A DNA stretch of 64,000 nt from Bradyrhizobium diazoefficiens (lineage in GTDB: Bacteria; Pseudomonadota; Alphaproteobacteria; Rhizobiales; Xanthobacteraceae): positions 310,001 through 374,000 of the forward strand of contig NZ_JAFCJE010000003.1 of NCBI RefSeq assembly GCF_018131185.1. The letters are read 5' to 3'. Every line of letters begins with the position of its first letter. Position 1 is the first letter of the stretch. Position numbers and translations under genes: made by a program. Shown here in pieces: positions 63,424 through 64,000 of this stretch. The notes under the pieces were generated by a model that was given only the letters and a program-made list of their open reading frames with translations, was not told where the DNA came from and did no database searches.

Positions 63424-63885
63424 ATGCCTCGAAAATCATCGGCAGCGGACGCGCCGCTGCGGCTCGACAACCAGATCTGCTTCGCGGTCTATTCAGCCGC
63501 GCATGCCTTCAACCGCGTCTACAAGCCGCTCTTGGACCGGCTCGGCCTGACCTATCCGCAATATCTCGTCATGCTGGTGCTGTGGGAGCGCGACGACGTT
63601 CCGGTCAAGGACATCGGCGAAAGATTGTTCCTGGATTCGGGCACGCTGACGCCGCTGCTCAAGCGGCTGGAGGCCGCCCATCTCGTCAAGCGCACCCGCT
63701 CGAGCGAGGACGAGCGTCAGGTCCTGATCGCGCTGACGGCGCAAGGACACGCGCTGAAGGACAAAGCGCGGGCCGTGCCGCAGTCGATCCTGGCGGCGTC
63801 GGACTGCTCGGTGTCGGAGTTGGTGGCGATGAAGGACGAGATCGTGGCGTTGAGGGATCGGCTGAACGCGGTGATCGGGGAGTAG
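63424..63885 (+). CDS. ohrR: Peroxide-sensing MarR-family repressor OhrR
   Basis: The 153-residue MarR protein has the redox-sensing cysteine in [24 protein letters not shown] (about residue 22), the winged helix ([62 protein letters not shown]) and the C-terminal dimerisation helices. Oxidation of the cysteine by organic peroxides releases it from DNA and frees ohr. The ATG at 63424 ([11 protein letters not shown]) was preferred; an ATG at 63397 adds nine residues. It may also regulate itself. Confidence 0.93.
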   Translation: MPRKSSAADAPLRLDNQICFAVYSAAHAFNRVYKPLLDRLGLTYPQYLVMLVLWERDDVPVKDIGERLFLDSGTLTPLLKRLEAAHLVKRTRSSEDERQVLIALTAQGHALKDKARAVPQSILAASDCSVSELVAMKDEIVALRDRLNAVIGE

Positions 63886-63891
63886 GGGAGG

Positions 63892-64000
63892 TTAGAGGCG
63901 CTTCTTGGCGAACGCGCGGCCGGACGCTGACTTTAGGTACCTTTCGAACGCGATTGCCTGCTTTTCGTTACTGAAAGCGACATAAGTCTTAACACGCCAA
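63892..64000 (-). CDS. GIY-YIG family nuclease, C-terminal end (rest outside window)
   Basis: On the minus strand, 35 codons before a TAA (63892-63894) read W-R-V-K-T-Y-V-A-F-S-N-E, then KQAIAFERYLKSASGRAFAKKRL. This is the typical C-terminus of small bacterial GIY-YIG proteins, whose catalytic part lies beyond the right edge. It converges with ohrR, with only six bases between the two stops. The function of this subgroup (possible DNA repair or mobile nuclease) is not established. Confidence 0.7.
   Translation of the reverse strand, partial: WRVKTYVAFSNEKQAIAFERYLKSASGRAFAKKRL

Overview
The window looks like a chromosomal segment of a Bradyrhizobium-type alphaproteobacterium (order Hyphomicrobiales). 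The evidence is the high GC, the order infC / rpmI-rplT / pheS-pheT, the lptC-lptA-lptB-rpoN-hpf-ptsN cluster, the paired DUF1150 and Hsp20 genes, and several palindromic intergenic repeats of the kind that recur in Bradyrhizobium genomes. The genus is inferred from these features and was not tested by a search.

Backbone, left part (1-16.7 kb). A partial flavin amine oxidase gene is followed by a leftward translation block: a TSUP permease, pheT, pheS, rplT, rpmI and infC, the last with a probable AUU start. Next come an alpha/beta hydrolase, an NTF2-like protein, an acyl-CoA thioesterase-like protein, queG, a glutathione S-transferase and uppP. A DprE1/DprE2-like pair (polyprenyl-phospho-ribose to -arabinose epimerisation), an NDUFA9-like protein and tRNA-Leu(CAG) close this part.

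Genomic island (about 16.70-38.38 kb). A tyrosine integrase sits next to the 3' end of tRNA-Leu(CAG). The last 18 bases of that region recur exactly at 38363-38380, which gives an island of about 21.7 kb with clear att sites. Its contents look defence-related and mosaic. They include a putative PD-(D/E)XK nuclease, an XRE regulator and a HEPN-type protein. A leftward cluster encodes a small family-A-polymerase-like palm protein, an RNase-H-fold protein lacking most catalytic carboxylates, and a second integrase cut off before its catalytic domain. A serine recombinase, a complete type I restriction-modification operon (hsdM-hsdS-hsdR), a second HEPN-like protein and a tightly coupled pair (unknown protein plus superfamily 1 helicase) complete it. 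The coupled pair and the polymerase/RNase-H-fold cluster are the best candidates for undescribed systems.

Backbone, right part (38.4-64 kb). First come an LprI-like exported protein, an MFS transporter, a YadA-type trimeric autotransporter with fourteen exact-length 48-bp repeats, and a HAD-UbiA fusion that may supply substrate to the DprE1/E2 pair. RNase D and the lipopolysaccharide-transport/nitrogen-regulation cluster (lptC, lptA, lptB, rpoN, hpf, ptsN) follow. A TetR gene faces a three-gene operon (SDR, saccharopine-dehydrogenase-like, acyl-CoA ligase) across two palindromic operator candidates. A DUF1150 gene and an Hsp20 gene with a possible RNA thermometer, a ugpBAEC glycerol-3-phosphate importer, a class III CoA-transferase, the divergent ohr/ohrR peroxide pair and the 3' end of a GIY-YIG gene finish the window.
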